Positions 32,947 through 42,072 are shown, counted from the first letter of the stretch. The stretch: DNA of 64,000 bases from DTU052 sp050951725 (GCA_050951725.1 JBMNJO010000012.1:186001-250000), one strand, 5' to 3'. Notes: a model not told the origin generated them from the letters alone. Translations and numbers: made by a program.

Positions 32947-33996
32947 TTATTGGCGTTTCTTACAGTTGGTTCTGGCGACATAGACGGCGTACTGAAGGGC
33001 ATTTTTAATTACATCCAACTCCAAATACAGAGCCGGAGGTGAACCCGGCCTCCAGTTCACCTCATACAGCCAGATTTGCTCGTTTTCATCAATTCCGATA
33101 TCGATTCCCAGTTCGTCAAGCCTTGATTTAAACTTTTCGGCATGAATCTCATCAAGATGATTTGCAAGTCCCAGAGCAAAATGCTGCAATTTCTTGCGAA
33201 TGATGCGGTAGCGTTCTCCGTATTCGTGGATCAAAAAGGCTTTCAGGTAATTGAAGTATCCGCCGCTGCTGATGTTGCAGACGATGGTACCTGGTGGAGC
33301 GACCCGGACAAAGGCGGCTACAAAAACCCATTCACCCTGTCCGTTCTTTTGGACATGCAGGCGGAAGTCACAGGCCAAACCGTGTTTGGTGACGCTTTTT
33401 ATGTAAGGCTGTACCAGATGGTCCTTGTTGAGCAACGTATCCTTTATATACTGGCTGAACTGAGCCAGCGAAAGTATCCTGCTCTGCTGCGCTTCAGTCA
33501 CCCTGATACCTTGCGGCGTTAGTTCTACAAACACAACTCCGATACCTTTTCGCCCATCAGCGGGTTTGATGACAATTCGACTATACTTCTCCAGGAACTG
33601 GATCGGATCTGACGGGCTGCGAATAACCTCGGTTTCAGGTAAATACTCCATGTATTTATTGGCTTTTGTTAATCTTTCATAAACCCGCCGTTTGTTCCCC
33701 AGAGCCATAGTGGTAAAGGGGACTCTCTTCTTCAGTACATTTATGGTTGATGAATAGCTTTTGAATTCTTGAGGACTGCCCGTATTATAGACAACATCCG
33801 GAAACGGGAGGTTTCGTCTCGTCCACCGGCCGTCTTCATAGACAAAACCATTTATGGTTTCATTCTGTATATCCACTTCGTCGGGCGTAAAATAATAGAA
33901 AGGTATCCCCTCGGCTTTAGCGACGCTTGCACACGCGTAAGCCCTATTGACACGGGAGGGATCCTGCTTATGATGCATCATTCCAACTACTGGCAA
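32947..33996 (-). CDS. YheC/YheD family ATP-grasp protein (endospore coat-associated)
   Basis: A 349-residue ATP-grasp protein of the YheC/D family, linked with spore coat in Bacillus. Seen: VVGMMHHKQDP near the N-terminus, PDVVYNTGSP, TKANKYMEYLPETEVI, the ATP-binding IVIKPADGRKGIGVVFVE, DFRLHVQKNGQGEWVFVAAFVRV, and the metal-binding end DIGIDENEQIWLYEVNWRPGSPPALYLELD. The substrate is not known for any member. It follows another ATP-grasp gene by 14 bases on the same strand, so the two probably work together. Confidence 0.85.
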   Translation of the reverse strand: MPVVGMMHHKQDPSRVNRAYACASVAKAEGIPFYYFTPDEVDIQNETINGFVYEDGRWTRRNLPFPDVVYNTGSPQEFKSYSSTINVLKKRVPFTTMALGNKRRVYERLTKANKYMEYLPETEVIRSPSDPIQFLEKYSRIVIKPADGRKGIGVVFVELTPQGIRVTEAQQSRILSLAQFSQYIKDTLLNKDHLVQPYIKSVTKHGLACDFRLHVQKNGQGEWVFVAAFVRVAPPGTIVCNISSGGYFNYLKAFLIHEYGERYRIIRKKLQHFALGLANHLDEIHAEKFKSRLDELGIDIGIDENEQIWLYEVNWRPGSPPALYLELDVIKNALQYAVYVARTNCKKRQ

Positions 33997-34010
33997 AATT
34001 TCTTCCCTCC

Positions 34011-35288
34011 TTACTCCGGACTTGCCAGATGGAATCGAATCTGGCTGGCCGCGGCTTTGGCCTGTTGCTTGGCTTCTTCGGGGGTTTCACCTGTAGCGAT
34101 TACGTACCCACATCTTTTTCCCATAGACGATGGCGGGCCGATATGACTTCCTCTTATGTACTTGATATAGACGTCAGTTACCCCCGGGTGCCTGGATGCC
34201 CGGTTTCTTCCGGTTACTAATTTCAGCACTCCAGAGGAGGATACAGTCAAATACTGAGTAAACACATACCGGGAGTATTGTTTTTGAACATTCGGCACCT
34301 CTCCAAGCGCAAGTCGCACCGTTTCTTTTACCAGGTTAATACCGCAATTTGTTTTTATCATCTGGTTCATAGCCCCGCCCGAAATCCTGGGGTTGGCCTC
34401 AATTAACTTCCATTCGTTTCCAACCAGCCTTAGTTCCAGATGACAGGCCCCCATACTCATCCCAAATTCTTTCATTATGGAAGAGACAACAATACCAAGC
34501 TCATCAAACAAGCTGCCGGAGGAGTTGGCCAAAACCAAATATCCGGTCACGATGAAGCGTTGATGAAAAGTGATTTCCTGTTCAATAACAGCCACTATGT
34601 TGACCTGATCGTTGTAGACCAGAACCTCAACCAAATACTGTTGCCCGGCGAGGTACTCCTCAACCAGGATAGGATGGCCTGGATAGCGGTTAAAAAGGTG
34701 ATTGGCATAGATTTGCAACTGCCCGGCATCTTCAGCAAGTAAAACCCCTCCTGAACCGGAGGCTTTAGGAGATTTGAGCACCAACGGCACCATGTTTGCG
34801 TGCTCTTCAACGAATTCCGGCAACTGGGTCCGGTCATTAATGATCGCGTAATAGGGATTATAGGTTGTGTTTTCGAGTGTGTTCCTGGTCAGAATTTTAT
34901 CTTCCATCTTCATCATTGCCTCGGAGGAAAGGAGGTTTAACCCTTGAGACTCAGCGAGGCTGGCAGCCAGATATACGTATGGTTCTACAAAACTAAGTAT
35001 TGCCTTAAGTTGTCGTCCCTGTTTTTTTAGTGCCATGATTTGCTTGCTTAATGAGTTCAGACTGAAATCCTGAACCTGTATCATTTGGTTTACTTCGGGA
35101 TACTTGGAGCTATCACGGTTTCGCCTGGTAAGTACTACCACGTTATAACCCAACCGGTGCGCCGCCCTAAGAGCATCCCGGGCTGACCCCGATTTAGAGG
35201 TCTCGAGAAATATTATGGTCGGGATTAAGTCATCCTTAGTGCTCCCGTTGCCACTAATAATGGCCCCTTTCGATGTTTTTATTACCAT
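34011..35288 (-). CDS. ATP-grasp ligase, biotin-carboxylase-like
   Basis: A 425-residue protein. An N-terminal pre-ATP-grasp fold (TIIFLETSKSGSARDALRAAHRLGYNVVVLTRRN) comes first. The ATP-grasp core follows, with MEDKILTRNTLE, VPLVLKSPKASGSGGVLLAED, HPILVEEYLAGQQYLVEVLVYN, and the metal/ATP site MGACHLELRLVGNEWKLIEANPRISGGAMNQMI. Such enzymes usually join a carboxylate to an amine through an acyl phosphate. The substrate cannot be read off. Upstream member of a two-gene operon with the YheC-like protein, so a spore-surface or peptide-like product is a reasonable guess. Confidence 0.8.
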   Translation of the reverse strand: MVIKTSKGAIISGNGSTKDDLIPTIIFLETSKSGSARDALRAAHRLGYNVVVLTRRNRDSSKYPEVNQMIQVQDFSLNSLSKQIMALKKQGRQLKAILSFVEPYVYLAASLAESQGLNLLSSEAMMKMEDKILTRNTLENTTYNPYYAIINDRTQLPEFVEEHANMVPLVLKSPKASGSGGVLLAEDAGQLQIYANHLFNRYPGHPILVEEYLAGQQYLVEVLVYNDQVNIVAVIEQEITFHQRFIVTGYLVLANSSGSLFDELGIVVSSIMKEFGMSMGACHLELRLVGNEWKLIEANPRISGGAMNQMIKTNCGINLVKETVRLALGEVPNVQKQYSRYVFTQYLTVSSSGVLKLVTGRNRASRHPGVTDVYIKYIRGSHIGPPSSMGKRCGYVIATGETPEEAKQQAKAAASQIRFHLASPE

Positions 35289-35441
35289 TCTTGCCTATGC
35301 CTCCCTAATAGTCTCAGTGCGGTTGCAAGCTGTACGACGAGCTGTACTGCCAGTAATTACCTTTATACTATGCATCTAACTGATTATTGGGTATTGGTTC
35401 CAACTAAGAAACCGACCTGATTCGCTGTCGAATGTAATGAA

Positions 35442-35694
35442 TATTCACCGTGAAACCCCCAAATTACGCAGTTTGCATGCATAAACATGCAGAAGCCGAT
35501 TGATACAGGCATGGCAAGGCGGCCCTGTGAAGGCGAACGGTGAAAGGGATGAGTTTCATGCCGGGGGGTGCGAAATCGCCAAGCATGGATAATCTGCTCG
35601 GGTGCCCTATGCGGTGATATGCCAAGATCACGCGAAGTCTGACGAGAATATTTATACAATTATGCTTACGACTGCAACTGTCCGCAGAGGAATC
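35442..35694 (+). repeat. Inverted-repeat element, copy A
   Basis: One of three related copies (see 40248-40515 and 42495-42705). It carries GTTTGCATGCATAAACATG near the left end, the conserved core GAAGGCGAACGGTGAAAG (35529-35546), and the right end GCAGAGGAATC. The left end is diverged (TATTCACCG...) and no target duplication is visible. The rest of the gap 35289-35855 shows no gene. Confidence 0.75.
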
Positions 35695-35855
35695 AATCAA
35701 GGAAAGAATCAAATCTGTGCGTTTGGTCCGTCGACAGAATAACTGGAGTGAGCCGCCGGGGAATTTTGTTTGGTCAAACTCGAAAGATATCAGACTGGCA
35801 GGAAAAAACTTGGACTCGGAGAAATAATATCTATTCCTGGCAGGGGAGTAAGATT

Positions 35856-36470
35856 ATGTTTGACTTTGATAAACGATTATTGATGGCAGCAATTATCGCT
35901 GTGTTAATCAGCTTTGGGCTGGGATACCAGTATGGGGTATATGTGCAGGAAAAAAGATGCCTGCAGGCCAGCCTGACCAATCCGGTAATGCAGAACCCGG
36001 GGACATCGGAAAAGGACGAACCTCAAAGGGTGTACGTCTATGTCGTGGGGGAGGTGGCAAGTCCGGGTGTTCTGGAGATGCAGGAAGGGGACCGGATTTT
36101 CCAGGCGTTAGAGAAGGCAAGGCCGGGGGAGGACGCTGACCTGACTATGGTAAACCTGGCAGCCCCTATCTCCGACGGAGATACAATCGTGGTGCCCAAA
36201 GTGGGAGAAGAGCCAACACCGACCTTGAGTGGGTCATCAGTTGGTTATTCCGGGCAGGCAACAGTAAGTAATGGTCCTCTCAATATAAATGTCGCTACCG
36301 TTGAAGAACTCGATCAAAGACTGCCTGGCATCGGGCCGGCGCTCGCACAACGGATTGTTGACTATCGGCAAAAGAACGGAGGATTTAAGGCAATCGAGGA
36401 ACTCCAGGAAGTTTCGGGTATTGGGGAAAAAAGATATGAGGAGATTAAGGATCTGGTCCGAGTCAGGTAA
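35856..36470 (+). CDS. comEA: DNA uptake receptor ComEA
   Basis: Membrane-anchored DNA-binding protein of the competence machinery. The 204-residue protein has an N-terminal anchor (LLMAAIIAVLISFGLGYQYGVYV), an SLBB-type domain (RVYVYVVGEVASPGVLEMQEGDRI), and a C-terminal double helix-hairpin-helix (LNINVATVEELDQRLPGIGPALAQRIVDYRQ, LQEVSGIGEKRYEEI) that binds DNA. I chose the ATG at 35856, preceded by GGGGAG. Just upstream of comEC; comEB is absent. Confidence 0.93.
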   Translation: MFDFDKRLLMAAIIAVLISFGLGYQYGVYVQEKRCLQASLTNPVMQNPGTSEKDEPQRVYVYVVGEVASPGVLEMQEGDRIFQALEKARPGEDADLTMVNLAAPISDGDTIVVPKVGEEPTPTLSGSSVGYSGQATVSNGPLNINVATVEELDQRLPGIGPALAQRIVDYRQKNGGFKAIEELQEVSGIGEKRYEEIKDLVRVR

Positions 36471-36494
36471 ACTTCTGACCCGAAAAGAACGTAG

Positions 36495-38810
36495 GTGGTC
36501 AAAATAAACCGGATTCTGCTCTGGGCTTTTATTGGACTCGCTACAGGAATCGCGGTCGCTGAGTGGGGCGATATCTGGTGGCTGATCATCCTGGGGCTAA
36601 GTTGTGGTTTTCTGGTGCTCCTGTGGCGGAGACCTATCGTTTTGCTTCTGGCCGCCACAGCGTTTATGGGTTTTGTTTACTGGAATGGGGTCCACCCGCA
36701 GCGCCCGGATTTTCACGGGACCTATCTTGCCGGGGCCAAGGTTTTGGTCTTGGGCAGACCACAAATAAAGGATGGGGAACAGCGTTTTGTGGGACTGTTA
36801 CAGGAAGAAGGGTTTAAGGTCCGGGTTTTTCTTCCTGTCATCCCGGCTCTGGAAAAGGGTGACCTGCTGGAGATTAGCGGCTCTCTGCGTGAGATAAGGG
36901 GACCCTCCAACCCGGGCGATTTCGATTATCGGGAGTTCTGGGCTCACCGGGGGATCTTCTACAATTTGCGCGTCAATAAACAACCTTCCCCCCGGGTAAT
37001 CACCAATCAATCAGGTTTTGGACAGACACTCCTGAATGGAGTGATCAGACGGGGACACCAGACCATTCAGGCCTGTATGAGTGATGAGCAGGTAGTGTTG
37101 CTGGAGGGGATGCTCTTTGGATTTCAAGGGGAAATCAGTGAGGAACAGTATGCCCTTTTTCAGCAGTCCGGGTTAGTCCATATTTTTTCCGTTTCGGGAT
37201 TTCACGTGGGCTTTATAGTTCTCATCGGAATTTGGGTCGCTAATCGTCTGGGGAAGAGCAATGCGACCCGTTTTTTTATGGTTTTCACTCTGATCATGTT
37301 GTATGGGTTCATGACCGGGTGGCCTTCTCCGATGGCGCGGGCTTCGATCATGGCCTGTCTGGGTCTCATGGCTCACTATTTCGGGCGCGAGGAGGACCTG
37401 CCTACGTCGCTGGCATTGGCAGGTATAGTCCTGTTATTGATAAACCCCGCTAATCTGTTTGAGATCTCCTTTCAGCTTTCCTTCCTGGCTACCTGGGGCC
37501 TGATCTTTCTCTATCCCCGCTGGAGGGATATGGCGCGGGTTCAGATTCCCTGGGAAAAAGCGGCTCTGCTCAGCCTGGCACCACAGGTGGCTACCCTGCC
37601 TCTGGCCTGTTATTACTTTAATCTGGTAAGTTTGATATCCGTTGTTTCTAACCTGTTATTGGTTAACGTAGCGGGAGGCGCAGTTGTTCTTGGTTTTTTA
37701 GGAGTTGTTGTGGCCCAATGCAGCCAGTACATGGCTTCGTTTTTTATGGTTCCAGCCGGTTTCCTGACGGCACTCGTTCAGGGGGGTGCTGGCTTGCTAG
37801 GCGGGGTTCCCGGCAGTTTCCTGTGGGTGGCACAGCCCAAAATCTGGGCGGTTATGGCCGCCTATGCCGGTATGCTGCTGTTATTTGCAAAGCTTCCCAT
37901 CCACCACGGAGGTTTGAATAAGTATGCAGTGGATCAGAGGGAACGATGGAGCGGATCATTTCTTAAGGGAATGGCACGATTCCGCGTTGGCGTGGGGCTT
38001 TGCCTGATAGCAATCTTTGCGGCTTCCCTTTTGATACCGGGGCAGTTTCGAGATCCTGGTTTGCTCCGGGTGGTATTCATGGATGTTGGTCAGGGGGATG
38101 CCATTTTTGTCAAAACCCCGCAAGGGTTTACCGTTCTGGTGGATGGTGGGGGATCTGAATTGTATGACGTGGGGCAGGAGGTGGTCCTTCCTTATCTCCG
38201 CCGGCAGGGGATAAGAAGCATTGACCTGGCCATCGCTACCCACCCGCATATCGATCATCTGCAGGGATTAAAGTCTGTTCTGAAAGATTGTCCCGCCCGG
38301 ATGGTAGTTGCCGGCCAAGGCTGTTTTTCAGATCCACGCGAGGTCGATGGAGATTTGGTAATTCTGCAAGGACTTAGGGAGATCTATCTTGACCGGGCAA
38401 CCAGGATGTGGCTGTGGGCACCAGGGCCAGGCACTTTCAGCGAAACGGGGAATGAAACCTCGGTAATATGCAGAATCCTCGTTGGGAATACATCATTCCT
38501 GCTGACCGGAGACGCGGGAGTGCCGGAACTCGAGTTGCTGATGAACTGGCCCGGGCTTGATCTGTCAGCAACGGTGTTGAAACTGCCGCACCACGGAAGC
38601 CGGTATTCCTGGTCCGAGACCTTTATCAACCAGGTAAATCCCAGGTACGGGGTGGTATGTGCCGGTTGGAACAATCCTTTTGGACACCCGAACCGGGAGG
38701 TGCTGGAACGAGCACAGGATAAGGGTATCCGGGTCTTCAGAACTGACCTCGATGGCGCAGTTACTTTCCTGACCCGGGGTGAAGATATAAGGATTTATAC
38801 CGGTCCCTGA
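36495..38810 (+). CDS. comEC: DNA translocation channel ComEC
   Basis: Inner-membrane channel for single-stranded DNA during transformation. The 771-residue protein has N-terminal membrane helices and a DUF4131-like soluble region, then the Competence domain with HIFSVSGFHVGFIVLIGIW and the following helices. A C-terminal metallo-beta-lactamase-like domain (from about 520) has DVGQGDAIFVKTP, THPHIDHLQGL and LLTGDAG, KLPHHGS. GTG start at 36495, 24 bases after comEA. It is full length with no frame breaks, so the pathway may still work. Confidence 0.94.
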   Translation: MVKINRILLWAFIGLATGIAVAEWGDIWWLIILGLSCGFLVLLWRRPIVLLLAATAFMGFVYWNGVHPQRPDFHGTYLAGAKVLVLGRPQIKDGEQRFVGLLQEEGFKVRVFLPVIPALEKGDLLEISGSLREIRGPSNPGDFDYREFWAHRGIFYNLRVNKQPSPRVITNQSGFGQTLLNGVIRRGHQTIQACMSDEQVVLLEGMLFGFQGEISEEQYALFQQSGLVHIFSVSGFHVGFIVLIGIWVANRLGKSNATRFFMVFTLIMLYGFMTGWPSPMARASIMACLGLMAHYFGREEDLPTSLALAGIVLLLINPANLFEISFQLSFLATWGLIFLYPRWRDMARVQIPWEKAALLSLAPQVATLPLACYYFNLVSLISVVSNLLLVNVAGGAVVLGFLGVVVAQCSQYMASFFMVPAGFLTALVQGGAGLLGGVPGSFLWVAQPKIWAVMAAYAGMLLLFAKLPIHHGGLNKYAVDQRERWSGSFLKGMARFRVGVGLCLIAIFAASLLIPGQFRDPGLLRVVFMDVGQGDAIFVKTPQGFTVLVDGGGSELYDVGQEVVLPYLRRQGIRSIDLAIATHPHIDHLQGLKSVLKDCPARMVVAGQGCFSDPREVDGDLVILQGLREIYLDRATRMWLWAPGPGTFSETGNETSVICRILVGNTSFLLTGDAGVPELELLMNWPGLDLSATVLKLPHHGSRYSWSETFINQVNPRYGVVCAGWNNPFGHPNREVLERAQDKGIRVFRTDLDGAVTFLTRGEDIRIYTGP

Positions 38811-38868
38811 AAGCCTTGGTTCACCCAGAAGGATTTATACTTGCCTTTGGTTAATCTAATAACCGGAG

Positions 38869-39852
38869 GTGAGTCCAATCGACAACGTACCACCAATTGT
38901 GCTTCTCTGGGGTCCGGAAGATTATCTGCTGGAACAACGGTTTACTGAGATAATACAGAGTCTGAAGCAGATTGATGGGGCTGTGCCCGAGGTCATCAAC
39001 CTGGACAGCGCTGAAACCAAGTCTGCTGAGTTGGATCAGTATTTGGCGGAGGTATCCCTTTTTGCCCACCGCAGGGTGGTAGCGATAAGGCACCCGGCTT
39101 GGCTGGAGAAACCTAAAAAGGGTGGCAGTAAGGAATGGGAAGCGGCAATCAAAGCGTTTTCCCATCGCAGACCCAGTCAACTCCACCTGGTCTTGACGGC
39201 CGCAAAACAGCCGGGTTCCGGCGGTATTCTTGAGTTAATCAAAAAATATGGAAAGGCCGTGGAGGTACCGGGACTGAACCCCCGCCAGTTGCTGGTCTGG
39301 ATTACTGGGGAATTGGAAAAGTCGGGAGTTAAGATTGACCGCGAAGCCTTGAACCTATTGGCCAGAAGTGGCCGGGATATGAATTACCTGGTTCGCGAGT
39401 TCGAACGACTGGCCTTATGCCACCGTGGCCAAACCGTAACTGCCAGTGACCTGACCGGTATCGAATCAGATCTTACCAGTTTTAATGTTTTCCGGCTGAC
39501 CGATGCGTTGTTAAGAAAAAACACCAGGGAGGCGTTGAAGGCCCTGGCTTCGTTAATGCAAAAAGGGGAACCCGTTACCTTGATCGTCCATATGATCGCT
39601 CGGGAGTTGGTACTATTGGGTAAGGTGCAAGCTCTTGGCGCCAGAGGGGAATCACCCTCCACAATAGCACGATTGCTGGGAAAACAACCTTTTCGTATTG
39701 ATAAGATGAGAGGTTCAGCCATCAAAACCGGCGAATTAAGGCAGGCCTTTGCACGCCTGGCAGAGGTGGACTACGCTGTTAAAAACACGGCTCAGGACCA
39801 CCGGTTGTTGTTGGAGGTCATGGTAGTCCAAATCTGTGAAGGCACGATATAG
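38869..39852 (+). CDS. holA: DNA polymerase III delta subunit
   Basis: Clamp-loader delta subunit, which opens the sliding clamp. The 327-residue protein has PPIVLLWGPEDYLLEQRF at the start, VVAIRHPAWLEKPKKGG, LVLTAAKQPGSG, LLARSGRDMNYLVREFERLAL, FNVFRLTDALLRKN, and the C-terminal AQDHRLLLEVMVVQICEG. The start is odd: the GTG at 38869 overlaps GGAGGTGAG. The next frame position with ideal spacing is an ATC codon at 38878, so the true initiation codon may be non-standard or slightly different. Between comEC and rpsT as in Bacillus. Confidence 0.92.
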   Translation: MSPIDNVPPIVLLWGPEDYLLEQRFTEIIQSLKQIDGAVPEVINLDSAETKSAELDQYLAEVSLFAHRRVVAIRHPAWLEKPKKGGSKEWEAAIKAFSHRRPSQLHLVLTAAKQPGSGGILELIKKYGKAVEVPGLNPRQLLVWITGELEKSGVKIDREALNLLARSGRDMNYLVREFERLALCHRGQTVTASDLTGIESDLTSFNVFRLTDALLRKNTREALKALASLMQKGEPVTLIVHMIARELVLLGKVQALGARGESPSTIARLLGKQPFRIDKMRGSAIKTGELRQAFARLAEVDYAVKNTAQDHRLLLEVMVVQICEGTI

Positions 39853-39864
39853 TTTAAGAAAAAT

Positions 39865-39892
39865 AAAGGCCTGCCGTTTTCGAGCAGGCTTT
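39865..39892. terminator. Bidirectional terminator between holA and rpsT
   Basis: GCCTGC (39869-39874) pairs with GCAGGC (39884-39889), extended by A and T tracts on either side. The flanking genes converge. Confidence 0.82.
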
Positions 39893-39907
39893 GTTTGATG
39901 TCGATTT

Positions 39908-40174
39908 TTAGTGGGCTAGGCTGTTCAACTTCTTGGCCAGCCGTGACTTGGTCCGGGCGGCCTTATTCTTATGAACAATTCCCCGGCCAGCATTCTTGTC
40001 GATAATAGATGTAGCCGCCACCAGTTTTACTTCGGCCTCTGATCTATTCTGATCGGCAACCGCCGCTTCAAACTTTTTAATAGCTGTCTTCATGGCGGAT
40101 TTTTTGGACATATTGCTGATTTGCCGTTCCTTTGCCGTCCGTGCGCGTTTCATGGGAGTCTTGCTCTTTGCCAA
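39908..40174 (-). CDS. rpsT: 30S ribosomal protein S20
   Basis: Small-subunit protein binding the bottom of 16S rRNA. The 88-residue basic helical protein is typical: MAKSKTPMKRARTAKERQISN, SAMKTAIKKFEAAV, IIDKNAGRGIVHKNKAARTKSRLAKKLN. ATG start with AGGAGG upstream on the minus strand. It is convergent with holA, as in Bacillus. An inverted-repeat element lies 74 bases upstream of its start and may sit in or near its promoter. Confidence 0.96.
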   Translation of the reverse strand: MAKSKTPMKRARTAKERQISNMSKKSAMKTAIKKFEAAVADQNRSEAEVKLVAATSIIDKNAGRGIVHKNKAARTKSRLAKKLNSLAH

Positions 40175-40247
40175 ACTGACACCTCCTTTTTTTGCACATA
40201 AAGTAACAGAATTAGGATATCATCATTGAATTCAAAATGCAACGGTT

Positions 40248-40515
40248 GATTCCCCTGCGAAAACCTCAAATCATGCTGTTTGAATGCATAAATATGTGGG
40301 AGCCGGTTGACGCAGCATGGTAGCAACACCCTGTGAAGGCGAACGACGAAAGGGGGCGAGCCCCATGGACGGGGCGAGAGGGCCACTGAACATGGATGTG
40401 AATTGGCCCGGTCCCCCTTTCGTCGTGAGACAAGCAGTTGGTGTTGCCCATGCGAATTCTGGCGACGAATATTTATGCATTCAAACTTACGAATTTTACT
40501 TTTCGCAGGGGAATC
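40248..40515 (+). repeat. Inverted-repeat element, copy B (best preserved, 268 bp)
   Basis: Ends are GATTCCCCTGCGAAAA (40248-40263) and its exact complement (40500-40515), flanked on both sides by AACGGTT (40241-40247, 40516-40522). Inner arms also pair: GTTTGAATGCATAAATAT with ATATTTATGCATTCAAAC, AGCAACACC with GGTGTTGC, and ACGACGAAAGGGG with CCCCTTTCGTCGT. The transcript would form one long, branched hairpin. The shared core GAAGGCGAACGACGAAAG is at 40335-40352. No credible protein is encoded. It could be a MITE or a structured RNA gene. Confidence 0.85.
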
Positions 40516-40585
40516 AACGGTTTGTATAGTTTTTCAAGGTTTCAGGCAAGATAAAACCATCTTCCGGTTGAAGGAGGTGGAAAAA

Positions 40586-40915
40586 GTGCTGGGAACAGTG
40601 GTTCGTTTTGTGGTATCAGCCTTGGTTTTAATGCTTGTTTCCTGGTTGCTTCCGGGGATTAGGGTATCAGGCTTTACCGGGGCATTGATCGCCGCCATCG
40701 TTATCGCTATACTGGGTTACCTGATCGAGCTCGCTTTGGGAGAACGAATATCACCACGTAGCCGGGGGATAGTTGGGTTTGTGGTTTCGGTTATTGTAAT
40801 CTACGCTGCACAGTATATCATACCCAACTACCTCTCAGTTACAATTTTGGGAGCACTATTAGCAGCCTTTGTGATTGGTTTAATAGACGCTTTCGTTCCC
40901 ACAGAGTTAAGATAA
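40586..40915 (+). CDS. Phage-holin-4-2 superfamily membrane protein (YvlD-like)
   Basis: A 109-residue protein with about four membrane helices (VVRFVVSALVLMLVSWLLPGI, ALIAAIVIAILGYLIELAL, GIVGFVVSVIVIYAAQYIIP, VTILGALLAAFVIGLIDAF). Members of this superfamily are called phage holin family but are ordinary chromosomal proteins without proven lytic role. The GTG at 40586 is supported by AAGGAGGTGG five bases upstream. It occupies the place between rpsT and spoIIP where Bacillus has gpr, which is not found in this window. Confidence 0.85.
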   Translation: MLGTVVRFVVSALVLMLVSWLLPGIRVSGFTGALIAAIVIAILGYLIELALGERISPRSRGIVGFVVSVIVIYAAQYIIPNYLSVTILGALLAAFVIGLIDAFVPTELR

Positions 40916-40927
40916 TAGAGCGCATCA

Positions 40928-40955
40928 AAGTTCCAACCCACGTTGGGACTTTTTT
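40928..40955 (+). terminator. Terminator after the holin-like gene
   Basis: AAGTTCCAAC (40928-40937) pairs with GTTGGGACTT (40942-40951) with one T-G pair, 4-nt loop, then TTTTTG. Confidence 0.85.
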
Positions 40956-41019
40956 GCTGTTCTACCCCCTGCAATCATAGAATATCAATTCTACCAAACC
41001 ATGAATGCAGGGGGAGATT

Positions 41020-42072
41020 ATGGTAATAAACTTCGGCGCCCTTGGTAAATGGTTGTTGCGAGCGGGGCTTGCCCTAACCGTGTTTGTTATTGGTTTGGGT
41101 TATGACCCTGCTCCGTGCTTTCAGACTCTGGAGGGTTGGGCATACCGGATTTCGTCAGTTAGCCAGGATTTTATCGGCGATCTTGCGGTGTCCAAAACCG
41201 GTGGAGAGTGTATGCTGAAGCAAAACATTGGCGGATTGGGCTATGTACCTTCTAGGATATCTTTTAAGCAGCTTCTTGGCTCCACCGGAATGGTGATTAA
41301 TGAACCCGTTGATATGATGGTTTCACATATGCAGCCGATTAAAGGTTTGACGACCACTGCATCGGCTATGGCAGATCCCTGGGTTTCAACGGCCGACCCT
41401 AATATCAATCCGGACTCTGGCAGTCAGGAAGGTGGGGCAGAGGCTGATATAGCTATAGATGAGCGCTATCCGCCGGTGGCAATCTATTGTACCCATAGTT
41501 CGGAAACCTATTTGCCTGATGACAACCGCACTCACTCCAATGGTGAACGGGGACTGATTAATGATGTAGCTTTAGAGCTGGCTAAAGGTCTAAGCCAATT
41601 AAGCTTCCTGGCGGTATTTGTTGATACGGTGCATGATTCGCCGGAATACACCCAGTCTTATGTTAAATCCCGGGAAACAGTGAAGCAACTCCTGGAGGAC
41701 GAGAGTGACTGGGGGGTCCTAATTGATGTGCACCGCGATTCAATACCTGGCCAAAAATCAGCGGCCGTCGTGGATGTAAACGGTAAAAAGGCCGCTCAGA
41801 TGCTTATTGTAGTGGGTAGTGACCAGCGTACTGACAATCACTATTGGGAAAAGAATTTGGAGTTTGCCGAAAAACTGTACAGTGAGGCCGAGAATAACTA
41901 CCCGGGTCTTATTAGAGGGGTTAGGGTTAAACCGGGAACCTACAATCAGGATCTCCACTCACCTTCGATCTTGCTTGAGGTTGGCAACGAATACAACACC
42001 CTGGAGGATGCCCGTAATGGAGTGACACTTTTTGCTGAAATTCTGGCCCGGGTATTGTTGGAAGGGAGTTAG
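41020..42072 (+). CDS. spoIIP: Stage II sporulation protein P
   Basis: Peptidoglycan amidase/endopeptidase of the SpoIIDMP engulfment machine in the mother cell. The 350-residue protein has an N-terminal membrane helix (WLLRAGLALTVFVIGLGY) and a C-terminal SpoIIP domain with the expected metal ligands and acid residues: IYCTHSSETYLPD, GVLIDVHRDSIPG, VVGSDQRTDNHYWEKNLEFA, PSILLEVGNEYNTLEDA. I chose the ATG at 41020, behind GGGGGAG. The following small gene starts immediately after its stop. Confidence 0.94.
   Translation: MVINFGALGKWLLRAGLALTVFVIGLGYDPAPCFQTLEGWAYRISSVSQDFIGDLAVSKTGGECMLKQNIGGLGYVPSRISFKQLLGSTGMVINEPVDMMVSHMQPIKGLTTTASAMADPWVSTADPNINPDSGSQEGGAEADIAIDERYPPVAIYCTHSSETYLPDDNRTHSNGERGLINDVALELAKGLSQLSFLAVFVDTVHDSPEYTQSYVKSRETVKQLLEDESDWGVLIDVHRDSIPGQKSAAVVDVNGKKAAQMLIVVGSDQRTDNHYWEKNLEFAEKLYSEAENNYPGLIRGVRVKPGTYNQDLHSPSILLEVGNEYNTLEDARNGVTLFAEILARVLLEGS

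Noticed and set aside
32740..33042. 100-codon plus-strand frame downstream of the YheC-like gene
   Set aside because: Overlaps the 3' end of yheC antisense and has unconserved composition. The gap 32647-32946 contains an ACGGGGT...ACCCCGT hairpin (32819-32855) but no gene I can support.
36495..38810. comEC as a pseudogene
   Set aside because: Considered because competence is rarely shown in this group, but the frame is full length and all metallo-beta-lactamase motifs are present.
40150..40529. Several short frames on both strands between rpsT and the holin-like gene
   Set aside because: They are translations of the inverted-repeat element and mirror each other across its palindrome.
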